A stretch of 64,000 nt of DNA, from positions 36,052 through 100,051 of the forward strand of contig JAEZWQ010000047.1 of NCBI GenBank assembly GCA_023420085.1. The letters are read 5' to 3'. The notes below the pieces were generated by a model. The model was not told the DNA's origin, searched no databases, and saw nothing but the letters and a program-made list of their open reading frames with translations. Source of the stretch: Bacillota bacterium. GTDB lineage: Bacteria > Bacillota > Clostridia > Lachnospirales > Lachnospiraceae. How positions within the stretch are numbered: the first letter of the stretch is position 1; every line of letters starts with the position of its first letter. The translations under genes and the position numbers were made by a program. Below, one piece after another: positions 53,799-62,357 of this stretch.

Positions 53799-54213
53799 TT
53801 AAATAATCTTGCAAAATAATACTTGCAGCTATTTGATCAATATACTTCTTTCTATCAATCCTTTTTATGCCCATTTCATCAAGAATTTCATTTGCCTCAC
53901 ATGTAGTATATCTCTCATCCACAAATATTATCTCTATTCCTAGATCACTTACTCTTCTTTCTAATAATTTTGCAAATTCTTTTGTTGCTTGACATCTTTC
54001 AAGCTCATCGCCACTTATCATTAGTGGATAACCTAAAATTATATGAGTGATTTTATTATCTAAACATATATCATAAATTCTACTTAATGTTCTTCTTAAC
54101 TTATTTTCTCTATCTCTAAATATTGTTTCAAATGGATGAGACATTAAATTAAGTTGATCACTAATAGCAACTCCTACAGTCGTTGAACCATAGTCTAATC
54201 CTAGGTATCTCAT
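53788..54213 (-). CDS. ruvX: Putative pre-16S rRNA nuclease / Holliday junction resolvase
   Basis: YqgF family RNase H fold of 141 residues: LGLDYGSTTVGVAISD near the start, GYPLMISG, FVDERYTT. E. coli YqgF matures 16S rRNA 5' ends, while the resolvase role is also reported. It shares 4 bases with ireB (ATGA-type coupling). Confidence 0.93.
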   Translation of the reverse strand: MRYLGLDYGSTTVGVAISDQLNLMSHPFETIFRDRENKLRRTLSRIYDICLDNKITHIILGYPLMISGDELERCQATKEFAKLLERRVSDLGIEIIFVDERYTTCEANEILDEMGIKRIDRKKYIDQIAASIILQDYLNGK

Positions 54214-54470
54214 TGACGAAGCCTTGTTTTTACATAGTTATTAATTAACTCTTCAAGTAGTTCATCTCTATCAATTTTCATAATCAATGTTCTTGCGTTA
54301 TTATAGCTAGTAATATATGTTGGATCACCAGAAATAATATAACCGATTAATTGACTATTTGGATTATATCCTTTTTTTGTTAAAGCATCATAAACTTTTT
54401 CTAAAATTTCATCTGCTTCTAGTTTTGGCGTTAAGCCAGAATCAAAAAATTGAGTTTCATTAAACCTCAT
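54210..54470 (-). CDS. ireB: IreB family regulatory phosphoprotein
   Basis: An 86-residue protein matching DUF965/IreB: MRFNETQFFD, then EILEKVYDALTKKGYNPNSQLIGYIISGDPTYIT. In Enterococcus it is phosphorylated by the PASTA kinase IreK and affects cephalosporin tolerance. It overlaps mtaB by 11 bases and ruvX by 4. Confidence 0.94.
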   Translation of the reverse strand: MRFNETQFFDSGLTPKLEADEILEKVYDALTKKGYNPNSQLIGYIISGDPTYITSYNNARTLIMKIDRDELLEELINNYVKTRLRQ

Positions 54471-55782
54471 TTTTCCTCCTTGCTATTAATAATTTTCTTT
54501 CTTCATCTACCGATATAATTTCAATATTTATTAAAGTATTCTTTTTAATATGGCCAGGTATAGCTACTTTTATGTATTCTTTTGTATGCCCAGTACTATA
54601 CTCTTTACCATCTATTGTTATATAACCATCCTCAATTATAACATCTTTTTGCTTATTTATATTATTATGTAAATATTCTAGTTGTAATTTATTTGTGATT
54701 TTTTCTAATTCTATAGCCCTATTTTTTTTAATCATATCATTAACTTGATCGATCATAAGGGCAGCCTTAGTTCCTTTTCTTTTAGAATACTGAAAAATAT
54801 GTGTTTGTGCAAGTTTAATTTCTTTAACGAAAGACTTTGTTTCATTAAATTCTTTATCTGTTTCTCCTGGGAATCCAACTATAATATCAGTTGTAATTGC
54901 AGGCATATCAAAATTATCTCTTATCATATTGCACGCCTTCAAGTATCTACTAGTAGTATAAGGCCTTTTCATCCTTCTTAATACACTGTCCGATCCACTT
55001 TGTAATGAAAGATGAAATTGAGGACAAAATTTTTTAATCCTTGATAATCTATGTACGAATTCCTCAGTTATAACATTTGGCTCAAGTGATCCTAATCTTA
55101 TTCTACTAAGTTTATCTATATTTGCTAATTCTTCAACAACTTTAACTAAATGTTCAGATTTTTTATCAAAATCTAAACCATAGGCACTTAGTTGTATTCC
55201 AGTTAGAACTATTTCAGCTACACCATTTTCAGAAAGCTTTTTTGCTTCATGAATTATTGAATCAAAACTTCGACTTCTAACTCTTCCTCTAACGTATGGT
55301 ATTATACAATATGAGCAAAATCTATTGCAACCGTCTTGTATTTTTATATATGCTCTAACATGACCTGAAATATTAGATATTGGTATATCTTCAAATTCTT
55401 CATCAAATGTTATTTCTGAAAAATATTCTTGCTCAATATTATTTTCCCAATTTTTTATCGCTTCTACAACTTTACCCTTATAGTTATTCCCCAATATAAA
55501 ATCAATACACTCATCTTTTTCTAACTCTTCTTTTGCAGACTGAGCATAACATCCCGTTGCTATTACCATAGCTAAAGGATTTAATTTTTTAGCCTTATGA
55601 AGCATCTGTCGTGATTTTCTATCTGCAATATTTGTAACGGTACAAGTATTTATTATGTATATATCTGCCCCTTCTTTAAAAGGAACTACTTCATAGCCTG
55701 CTCTTATTAATTGTTCTTTTATACTATCTATCTCATATGAATTAACTTTACACCCTAAATTATGTAGTGCAACTTTTTTCAT
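54460..55782 (-). CDS. mtaB: tRNA (t6A37) methylthiotransferase
   Basis: MtaB converts t6A37 to ms2t6A37. The UPF0004 domain has three cysteines (LGCKVN, NTCTVT, ATGCYAQ). The radical SAM domain has CNRFCSYCIIPYVRGRVRSR, and a TRAM domain ends the protein (YIKVAIPGHIKKNTLINIEI). The 440 residues are typical. AGAAGGAGA precedes the ATG. First gene of the 9-gene minus-strand run. Confidence 0.95.
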   Translation of the reverse strand: MKKVALHNLGCKVNSYEIDSIKEQLIRAGYEVVPFKEGADIYIINTCTVTNIADRKSRQMLHKAKKLNPLAMVIATGCYAQSAKEELEKDECIDFILGNNYKGKVVEAIKNWENNIEQEYFSEITFDEEFEDIPISNISGHVRAYIKIQDGCNRFCSYCIIPYVRGRVRSRSFDSIIHEAKKLSENGVAEIVLTGIQLSAYGLDFDKKSEHLVKVVEELANIDKLSRIRLGSLEPNVITEEFVHRLSRIKKFCPQFHLSLQSGSDSVLRRMKRPYTTSRYLKACNMIRDNFDMPAITTDIIVGFPGETDKEFNETKSFVKEIKLAQTHIFQYSKRKGTKAALMIDQVNDMIKKNRAIELEKITNKLQLEYLHNNINKQKDVIIEDGYITIDGKEYSTGHTKEYIKVAIPGHIKKNTLINIEIISVDEERKLLIARRKNEV

Positions 55783-55793
55783 TCTTCTCCTTC

Positions 55794-55822
55794 TTGTACA
55801 TAAAAATTCTTTATGATAAAAT
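55794..55822 (+). promoter_or_regulatory. Promoter of the HPr-like gene
   Basis: TTGTAC (55794–55799), 17 bases, TAAAAT (55817–55822). The 59-base divergent region is shared with mtaB. Confidence 0.45.
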
Positions 55823-55841
55823 GCTTATAAAGGAGGTATAT

Positions 55842-56075
55842 ATGACTCAATTAAAAATTTCATTAAATTCAGTCGATAAGGTAAAATCATTTGTTAATGA
55901 TATTCAAAGATTTGATTGTGATTTTGACCTTGTTTCTGGACGTTATGTAATAGATGCAAAATCTATTATGGGTATCTTTAGTTTAGATTTATCACAACCT
56001 ATTGAGCTTAATGTTCATTGTACAGATTCTGATAAAGATAAGATATTAGAAACTATCCAAAAATATAGCGTTTAA
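55842..56075 (+). CDS. HPr-like protein lacking the active-site histidine
   Basis: A 77-residue protein whose second half follows HPr closely: DAKSIMGIFSLDL (Ser41 at the Ser46 position), PIELNVHCTDSDKDKILETI. In the first half the position of the HPr phosphohistidine loop (GLHARPA) is SVDKVKS, with no histidine, so it cannot carry phosphate from EI. The start is fixed by AAAGGAGG 6 bases before ATG 55842. It is monocistronic with its own promoter and terminator. It could bind regulators as a non-phosphorylatable HPr mimic, an inference. Confidence 0.82.
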   Translation: MTQLKISLNSVDKVKSFVNDIQRFDCDFDLVSGRYVIDAKSIMGIFSLDLSQPIELNVHCTDSDKDKILETIQKYSV

Positions 56076-56079
56076 TATT

Positions 56080-56118
56080 CATCAGCATAAAGAAATTTCT
56101 TTATGCTGATGTTTTTTT
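56080..56118 (+). terminator. Terminator of the HPr-like gene
   Basis: A perfect 32-base palindrome (56080–56111; 16-bp arms, so the hairpin tip is opened from it) is followed by seven T residues. Confidence 0.93.
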
Positions 56119-57298
56119 AACTTATTTCCTCAATTTGCATTGTATCTAAAGCTTTTTTATATAATTCTTCAATATTATTAAGCTTTGTCTCCGATGCCTT
56201 AATTTTATTTATGTTTGGTTTTGTAACTGGATGTTTAGCAACAAAAATAGTGCAGCAATCTTCAAATGGTAGTATCGAAGTATCAAAACTACCAATTTTT
56301 TTTGCTAATTCTACTATTTCTTGTTTATCGAATGCAATCAATGGTCTAAATACCGGTAACTTACATACTTCATTTGTACAATAAAGACTTTCTACAGTCT
56401 GACTAGCAACCTGACCTACACTCTCTCCAGTTATAAGTGCCATTGCATTACATTTATATGCAATATCTTCAGCAATTCTCATCATATAGCGTCTCATAAT
56501 TATAGTGAGTTCATCATGAGGACAATTCTCATAAATATAAAGCTGAATATCTGTGAAGTTAACTGTATGAAGTAAAATAGGACCTGTATACTTAGATATG
56601 ATTTTCGCTAGGTCTTTGACCTTTTGCAATACTCTGTCTGATGTATAAGGTGGAGCATGAAAATATGTAGCAACTATTGGCATACCTCTTTTTGCCATTA
56701 AATAACCTGCTACCGGTGAATCAATACCGCCAGATAATAGAAGCATTCCTGTTTTTGCAGTACCAACTGGCATGCCACAAGAACCTTTTATTTCTTCATA
56801 ATAAATAAATATTTTTTCTCTAACTTCAACATTAAATAATACTTGTGGATTATGAACATCAACCTTAGCATTATCAAAACTATATATTATCGCCTCTCCC
56901 AGAGAGCAATTTATTTCCATAGAATTTTGTGGATATTTTTTATTTGATCTTCTAGCATTAACTTTAAATGTTATTTGATCCTTTTTATCGCCAAAAGCAT
57001 CAGCCCATATTTCTTTAACTTTACTATAAAGTTCATCTGGGTCTATTATATCAAGTTCTATACATGGACAAATTGCTACAATTCCAAAAACAGCACTAAG
57101 TGCTTCAATAGCTTTATCAAAATCAAAATCATCAATAGCTTTTACATAAACCCTACCATCAACCTTATAAGTTTTAAATTTGCCAACTCTACTTAGTGCA
57201 ATCTTAACTTGATTAACTAATTTATCCTCAAAAATATAGCGATTTTTACCCTTTATGCCTATCTCACCATATTTCAGTAAGAACATATTATATTTCAT
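56117..57298 (-). CDS. thiI: tRNA 4-thiouridine sulfurtransferase
   Basis: ThiI adenylates U8 and transfers sulfur from a persulfide. A ferredoxin-like/THUMP N-terminal part (1–165) is followed by a PP-loop domain with SGGIDSPVAGYL near 180. At 393 residues it lacks the C-terminal rhodanese domain of E. coli ThiI, as in Bacillus, so sulfur should come directly from the adjacent desulfurase. Its start shares a base with the desulfurase stop. Confidence 0.95.
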   Translation of the reverse strand: MKYNMFLLKYGEIGIKGKNRYIFEDKLVNQVKIALSRVGKFKTYKVDGRVYVKAIDDFDFDKAIEALSAVFGIVAICPCIELDIIDPDELYSKVKEIWADAFGDKKDQITFKVNARRSNKKYPQNSMEINCSLGEAIIYSFDNAKVDVHNPQVLFNVEVREKIFIYYEEIKGSCGMPVGTAKTGMLLLSGGIDSPVAGYLMAKRGMPIVATYFHAPPYTSDRVLQKVKDLAKIISKYTGPILLHTVNFTDIQLYIYENCPHDELTIIMRRYMMRIAEDIAYKCNAMALITGESVGQVASQTVESLYCTNEVCKLPVFRPLIAFDKQEIVELAKKIGSFDTSILPFEDCCTIFVAKHPVTKPNINKIKASETKLNNIEELYKKALDTMQIEEIS

Positions 57299-58443
57299 TA
57301 TTTCCTCACAAACTTTCTAAGCATAGGTACAAGATTTTTTAAATTCTTTATAACTATATCTATTTCATCCTTAGTATTAAATTCACTAAAACTAAACCTA
57401 ATAGTTGATTCAGCTTGATTTTTATTTAGCCCAATGTTAACTAACACAGAGCTAATATTCTTAGAATGAGCTGAACATGCAGATCCAGCAGACACATAGA
57501 TACCTTCATCTTCAAGAGCATGTAGCATAACTTCTGATCTTATTTCATCAAATCTAACGCTACAAACATAATCAGAAATATCATTTCCTTTTGTATTTAT
57601 ATGTGCCCCTTGAATTCCTTTAAGTTGATCAATAAAGTAATTCTTTATTTCTTTAACTTTTCCTCTAATTTCTTCTAGCTTTGGTTTTCTAATTTTCACA
57701 GCTTCTGCCATACCTGCAATAGCAGGCACATTAATTGTTCCTGCTCTCATCCCCTGTTGGTGGGAACCTCCTAATATATAAGGCGGAATATTAATTCCCA
57801 TTCTTTTATATAAAAATCCAATTCCTTTCGGTCCATGGAATTTATGAGCACTAACACTATATAAATCAATATTTTTAATATTAACTTTGTACTTCATATA
57901 TTCCTGAGTACCATCGACATGGAATATAATATTTTTATTATATTCTTTAATTATTCTACCAACCTCATTTATTGGTAACCTAGTTCCAACTTCACTATTT
58001 ATGGCCATCATAGAAACAAATATTGTTGTTTCCTTTAATGCCTTTTTAAATTCATCAATTGAGATCATACCATTTTCATCTACATCAAGATATGTTACTT
58101 CAAATCCTTCATCTTCAAGCATTGTACATACTTTTCTTACTGCTGGATGTTCAATGTTAGTTGTAATTATATGATTACCTTGTCTTTTATGTACCTTTGT
58201 AGATCCGATGATAGCCATATTATTACTTTCACTTGCTCCAGATGTAAAAATAATTTCTTCTGGTTTTACATCTAAAGAATCAGCAATTATTTGAGCTGAT
58301 TCTCTTATAATTTTTTCACTATTAAAACCAAATCTATGTAAAGCTGCCGAATTTGCATACTCATTTGTCATTACATCATAGACTTTTTTTGCTACTTCAT
58401 CATATGGCCTTGTACTAGCACAATTATCTAAATATATCATCAT
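57298..58443 (-). CDS. Cysteine desulfurase, ThiI partner
   Basis: A NifS/IscS-like PLP enzyme. Visible are the start IYLDNCASTRPY, FTSGASESNNMAI, HVDGTQ, Schiff-base lysine in VSAHKFHGPKG and the active-site cysteine in SAGSACSAHS. At 381 residues it is like B. subtilis NifZ, the dedicated sulfur donor for ThiI. The adjacent thiI supports this role over general Fe-S assembly. No iscU is nearby. Confidence 0.94.
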   Translation of the reverse strand: MMIYLDNCASTRPYDEVAKKVYDVMTNEYANSAALHRFGFNSEKIIRESAQIIADSLDVKPEEIIFTSGASESNNMAIIGSTKVHKRQGNHIITTNIEHPAVRKVCTMLEDEGFEVTYLDVDENGMISIDEFKKALKETTIFVSMMAINSEVGTRLPINEVGRIIKEYNKNIIFHVDGTQEYMKYKVNIKNIDLYSVSAHKFHGPKGIGFLYKRMGINIPPYILGGSHQQGMRAGTINVPAIAGMAEAVKIRKPKLEEIRGKVKEIKNYFIDQLKGIQGAHINTKGNDISDYVCSVRFDEIRSEVMLHALEDEGIYVSAGSACSAHSKNISSVLVNIGLNKNQAESTIRFSFSEFNTKDEIDIVIKNLKNLVPMLRKFVRK

Positions 58444-59183
58444 TACTCCTCAGCACTTAACATTATATATGAAACTGCTGCTATAGAAGCTGTTTCAGTC
58501 CTCAAGATTCTTTTACCTAAACTAACAGTATAGGTATTATTTTTATTTATAATAAATTCTACTTCCTGATTATCAAAACCTCCCTCAGGACCAACTATAA
58601 GTGCTATTTTCTCTGATTTTAAAATATTATTAATAAGACTATTAATTTTATAAGTTTTTTCATTTTCATATGCAAACAATACAATATCATAACTTTCAAA
58701 TGCAATATTATTTATATTAATAACATTTTCAACTATTAACCTTTTTTGACGTTTTGATTGGTTAGCTGCATTATCTGCAATCGCCTGTAATCTATCTATT
58801 TTTTTCTTTTCTTTTTTCTTATCAATTATAGATATGCATCTATTCATCTTTACCGGTATAAATCTTCTTACACCTAATTCACATAGTTTTTGTACAATAA
58901 TTTCAATTTTATCACCCTTTGGTATACCTTGATATATATCAAGGTCAAATTTTAGTTCTCTTATTTCTGTATCAAAATTTAGAATTTTAAGTTCAACTTT
59001 TTTTTCTATACCTGTAATTACCGTAATGAAATTGTTTCCAAAATTATCTGAAACACTTATCTGCTCACCAATATTCATTCTTAGAGATTTTGCAATATGA
59101 ATAGAATCATCCTCATTTAAATATATATTATCATCTATCTGATATAATGATAAATTTTCATTAGTTAATAATAAATGTTGCAT
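58443..59183 (-). CDS. rsmE: 16S rRNA m3U1498 methyltransferase
   Basis: A SPOUT-class methyltransferase with an N-terminal PUA-like part. Visible are IHIAKSLRMNIGEQISVSD, IPKGDKIEIIVQKLCELGVRRFIPV, and the C-terminal knot ALIVGPEGGF, VSLGKRILRTETASI. I place the start at ATG 59183, where AAGAG is at 6 bases and the family begins (MQHLLL). An ATG at 59189 overlaps the prmA stop as ATGA and is a possible alternative. It follows prmA as in many Firmicutes. Confidence 0.93.
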   Translation of the reverse strand: MQHLLLTNENLSLYQIDDNIYLNEDDSIHIAKSLRMNIGEQISVSDNFGNNFITVITGIEKKVELKILNFDTEIRELKFDLDIYQGIPKGDKIEIIVQKLCELGVRRFIPVKMNRCISIIDKKKEKKKIDRLQAIADNAANQSKRQKRLIVENVININNIAFESYDIVLFAYENEKTYKINSLINNILKSEKIALIVGPEGGFDNQEVEFIINKNNTYTVSLGKRILRTETASIAAVSYIMLSAEE

Positions 59184-59185
59184 AC

Positions 59186-60127
59186 TCATCTCTTCGCAAT
59201 TATACTTATCCATTCTCCGTCTTCTATAACATCAAATTGATTAAATCCTGATTTTATAAGGTGATTTTTAACCATATCCTCTTTCTCTGCTAGAATTCCA
59301 GATGTTATCAATATTCCATCCCTCTTTAAATGAGGTGAAAAGCAATCAGACATAGCACATATTATCTCTGCCAATAAATTAGCAACAATTATATCATACT
59401 TTCCATATCCTATTTCAGAATCTAATTTTCTGTCTTCTATTATATTTCCACAGTACAAGTCGTATTTATATTTATCTATATTATTTATTTCAAAATTTTC
59501 TTCACTTACTTTTATAGCATTCTCATCAATATCAATGCCTACGACATTTTTAGCCCCATATTTTGCAGCAAAAATTGATAATATTCCACTTCCACAACCT
59601 ATATCAAGAACTTCAAAATCAGATTCTAAATATTTTCTTAAAGCTCTTAAGCATAATCTTGTTGTTTCATGCAATCCTGTACCAAACGCACTTCCAGGAT
59701 CAATTTTTAACATATATTTTGCTTCTTCATTTTGATCGATCCATGTAGGAGTTATAAGAATATCATCAATATAAAATGGTTTAAAATGCTCTTTCCAACG
59801 ATCCTTCCAATCATTATCATCTACTTCTGTTATAACTATTTTTTTCTCTCCAACATTAAAAAAATCAGATAGTCTAGCCATCTCATTTTCAACAATAATT
59901 TTATAATTTTCTATATCTTGATCCTCACTAACAAAAAATCTGAGAATAGATATTCCATCATCATCAAAAGTTGGAGTTATATCTATAAACATCTTTCTTT
60001 TGTCTTCGTCAGAAAGACCAGTTTTATTTATTATTTCAACGCCTTCAATACCTAATTCATTTAAATTATAGGCAAGTAACTCTTCAACTTCTGTAGTTGT
60101 TATAACTTCAAATTTATAAAATTTCAT
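59186..60127 (-). CDS. prmA: Ribosomal protein L11 methyltransferase
   Basis: SAM-dependent trimethylation of L11. Visible are the substrate-binding N-terminal domain, WKEHFKPFYI, DPGSAFGTGLHETTRLCL, SAM motif I LDIGCGSGILSIFA and NLLAEII. At 313 residues it is full length. GAGGAAGT precedes the ATG. First gene of the prmA–rsmE–nifS–thiI unit. Confidence 0.96.
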   Translation of the reverse strand: MKFYKFEVITTTEVEELLAYNLNELGIEGVEIINKTGLSDEDKRKMFIDITPTFDDDGISILRFFVSEDQDIENYKIIVENEMARLSDFFNVGEKKIVITEVDDNDWKDRWKEHFKPFYIDDILITPTWIDQNEEAKYMLKIDPGSAFGTGLHETTRLCLRALRKYLESDFEVLDIGCGSGILSIFAAKYGAKNVVGIDIDENAIKVSEENFEINNIDKYKYDLYCGNIIEDRKLDSEIGYGKYDIIVANLLAEIICAMSDCFSPHLKRDGILITSGILAEKEDMVKNHLIKSGFNQFDVIEDGEWISIIAKR

Positions 60128-60156
60128 ACTTCCTCTAACATCAATATTCTTTGTAA

Positions 60157-60185
60157 ATTATAGCATTTTTAATATTTACTGTCAA
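60157..60185 (-). promoter_or_regulatory. Promoter of the prmA operon
   Basis: A perfect consensus TTGACA (60180–60185), 17 bases, TATAAT (60157–60162) on the minus strand, about 30 bases before the prmA start. Confidence 0.9.
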
Positions 60186-60265
60186 AGTTTACAACATGTT
60201 CAATTTAAATTATATTTGATACGAAGTTTTTGCAATATTATATAAAAATTCATATATGATTAAGA

Positions 60266-60303
60266 TAACCCCAAAAGTTGGTTAGTCACAACTTTTGGGG
60301 TTA
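60266..60303. terminator. Hairpin between the hypothetical gene and the prmA promoter
   Basis: A perfect 15-bp stem (60266–60280 with 60289–60303, 8-base loop) lies downstream of the minus-strand hypothetical gene. There is no tight T run on either strand, so factor-independent termination is probable but not classic. Confidence 0.6.
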
Positions 60304-60357
60304 GTAAGATATTTAGTATATTAATTTCTATAATTGACTTGTTTTATTTTATAATTA

Positions 60358-60774
60358 TTAATCTCTATACCAATTATTCATTTTAAGTTCATTAATATTA
60401 TCTTTATTAGTATCAAATATTTTACCAACAAATGGCACTTCATATTCATTCATTTTCCCATTACTAAGGATCTTTATTAATGGTTTATTTAAATTATCAA
60501 TTAGTTCAAATGATTGAATACTTTCCCAATCTATAAAGTCAAAATTTTCTTTTATAGAATTTGATATTTCTGTAGAATATACTCCATCTGGTGAAAAATA
60601 TAATACAAATGTTCTATTATTATCAATAGTATAATATAAATTACTTAACAATAATTTAATAATACTCTTTTTGGTATTATTATGTTTTGATACAACTAAG
60701 AAGTTTTTGTCATCTTGGAACTTACTATTAATCAACTTCCTAACTTCTTTTCCATTATAGAATAGTGCTCCCAT
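60358..60774 (-). CDS. Hypothetical protein, 138 aa
   Basis: I do not recognise a family. There is no signal peptide or membrane helix. The alternating beta-strand pattern with RTFVLYFSPDGVYSTEIS and DFIDWESIQSFEL is reminiscent of bacterial PH-like domains (the WESI–F motif is seen in those), but this is weak. AGGGAAAG precedes the ATG. It sits alone between prmA and zwf. Confidence 0.6.
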   Translation of the reverse strand: MGALFYNGKEVRKLINSKFQDDKNFLVVSKHNNTKKSIIKLLLSNLYYTIDNNRTFVLYFSPDGVYSTEISNSIKENFDFIDWESIQSFELIDNLNKPLIKILSNGKMNEYEVPFVGKIFDTNKDNINELKMNNWYRD

Positions 60775-60914
60775 ACTCTTTCCCTAAATAAACAATTTAA
60801 TCTAATTTCAAATATTATATGTCTAACTTATTATAATTAATTTACTAAATATAATTTCTATTTCCTTTATGTTATCCTTTTAATAGTTAAAATACTTAAT
60901 ATCAAAACTCTAAA

Positions 60915-62357
60915 TCAATGTTTTAAGGTTATATCATCATAACTTTCATCTTCAATTATCCATTCACATCCTTGTTCAAGTATCATTTTTGCTTCATTAG
61001 GACCAAAACTTCCCACTTCGTAAGGATAAATTTTACAGTTGTTCTCATTGTATAATTTAACCATTTTATTTATGTATTTCCAGGATTTACTAATTTGTTC
61101 CCATGCAGTAAATAAGCTTTTTTGACCAAGTCTGCAAGCCTGAATAAGTCTTTCATAAGCTTCAGGTGTATTAATGATATTTTCCAATATGTCACTGCTA
61201 GAGTAATTCATGCTTACTTTTTCTACCTGATTTGTAGTACCAGGCCTTTTACAATAGAGCTTTAATACTATACCTTCATCTGGCTGAATTCTTATTAGCA
61301 AAACATTACCTTTTTGTACACCATCAGGTGATTTAAATTGTATTCTAACCTCTGATTCTCTCTTCCCAAGCATTTTACCTGTTCTAATATAGAATGGTAC
61401 ACCTTGCCATCGTTCATTATTTATCTTAAATTTAAGTGCCGCATAAGTTTCTGTTTTTGAGTTTGGATCAACTTTATCCTCATTAAGATATCCAATATAT
61501 TGACCTTTTATCATATATTTTTCTATCTCATCAGGCTTAACTTCTTCAAAAGCATCAAGTACCTTTATCTGTTCCTTATGTATACTAGACGATGTCTCAT
61601 CCTTAGGCTCTTCCATAGCAATAATTGTTAATATTTGAATTAAATGATTTTGAACCATATCTTTAATGGCACCACTTAAATCATAATACCCACCTCTTGA
61701 ACCAACACCAACCTTTTCAAATGCATTAATTTGAATATTATCTATAAAATTCTTATTCCATACACCTTTAAAAATAGTATTTTTAAAACGTATTGTTAAG
61801 ATATTCATAATCATTTCTTTTCCAAGATAATGATCAATTCTATATATATTCTCTTTCTTAAAATAATCAGATAATTCATTATTTAATTTTTCTGCATCTT
61901 CTAAATTCTTTCCAAAAGGTTTTTCTACGATTACCTTATTATTAGAGAATCTTTCATGAATTACTGTAAGCCCCTTTGTTATATACCTAAACAATTCAGG
62001 TGCAACAGCATAATAATATATTATATTATCATCTATACCATTTGATTGGTAGAATTTTTGCAAACTCTCATATGCCATAACATCACGCATATCAAGCTTA
62101 AAGTATGTTATTTTTTTAGATAGATTAAGAAATTTTTCTTCAGAATAGTCAATCCTAGAAAACTCTTTAACCCAATCTTTAATAATCTCCAAAAATTGAT
62201 CAGTTGTATAATCTCTCCTACCAATACCAATTATTTTATAATCATCAGGTAATACTCCCAAAGAATTTAGATTATATAGTGCAGGAAATATTTTTCTATA
62301 TGCTAAATCTCCTGTTCCTCCAAATAGAACAAATGTATTATTATTACTTATTTGCAT
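60915..62357 (-). CDS. zwf: Glucose-6-phosphate 1-dehydrogenase
   Basis: First step of the oxidative pentose-phosphate pathway. Visible are the N-terminal Rossmann motif FGGTGDLAYRKIFPALYNL, the active-site RIDHYLGKEM, VEKPFG and the C-terminal dimer domain (IRTGKMLGKRESEVRIQF). At 480 residues it is full length. The start overlaps the gnd end by 14 bases. Confidence 0.97.
   Translation of the reverse strand: MQISNNNTFVLFGGTGDLAYRKIFPALYNLNSLGVLPDDYKIIGIGRRDYTTDQFLEIIKDWVKEFSRIDYSEEKFLNLSKKITYFKLDMRDVMAYESLQKFYQSNGIDDNIIYYYAVAPELFRYITKGLTVIHERFSNNKVIVEKPFGKNLEDAEKLNNELSDYFKKENIYRIDHYLGKEMIMNILTIRFKNTIFKGVWNKNFIDNIQINAFEKVGVGSRGGYYDLSGAIKDMVQNHLIQILTIIAMEEPKDETSSSIHKEQIKVLDAFEEVKPDEIEKYMIKGQYIGYLNEDKVDPNSKTETYAALKFKINNERWQGVPFYIRTGKMLGKRESEVRIQFKSPDGVQKGNVLLIRIQPDEGIVLKLYCKRPGTTNQVEKVSMNYSSSDILENIINTPEAYERLIQACRLGQKSLFTAWEQISKSWKYINKMVKLYNENNCKIYPYEVGSFGPNEAKMILEQGCEWIIEDESYDDITLKH

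Noticed and set aside
60266..60303. Repetitive extragenic palindrome family together with the malQ terminator hairpin
   Set aside because: Both contain a C-run followed by AAAAG stems, but loops and flanks differ and only two examples are seen.
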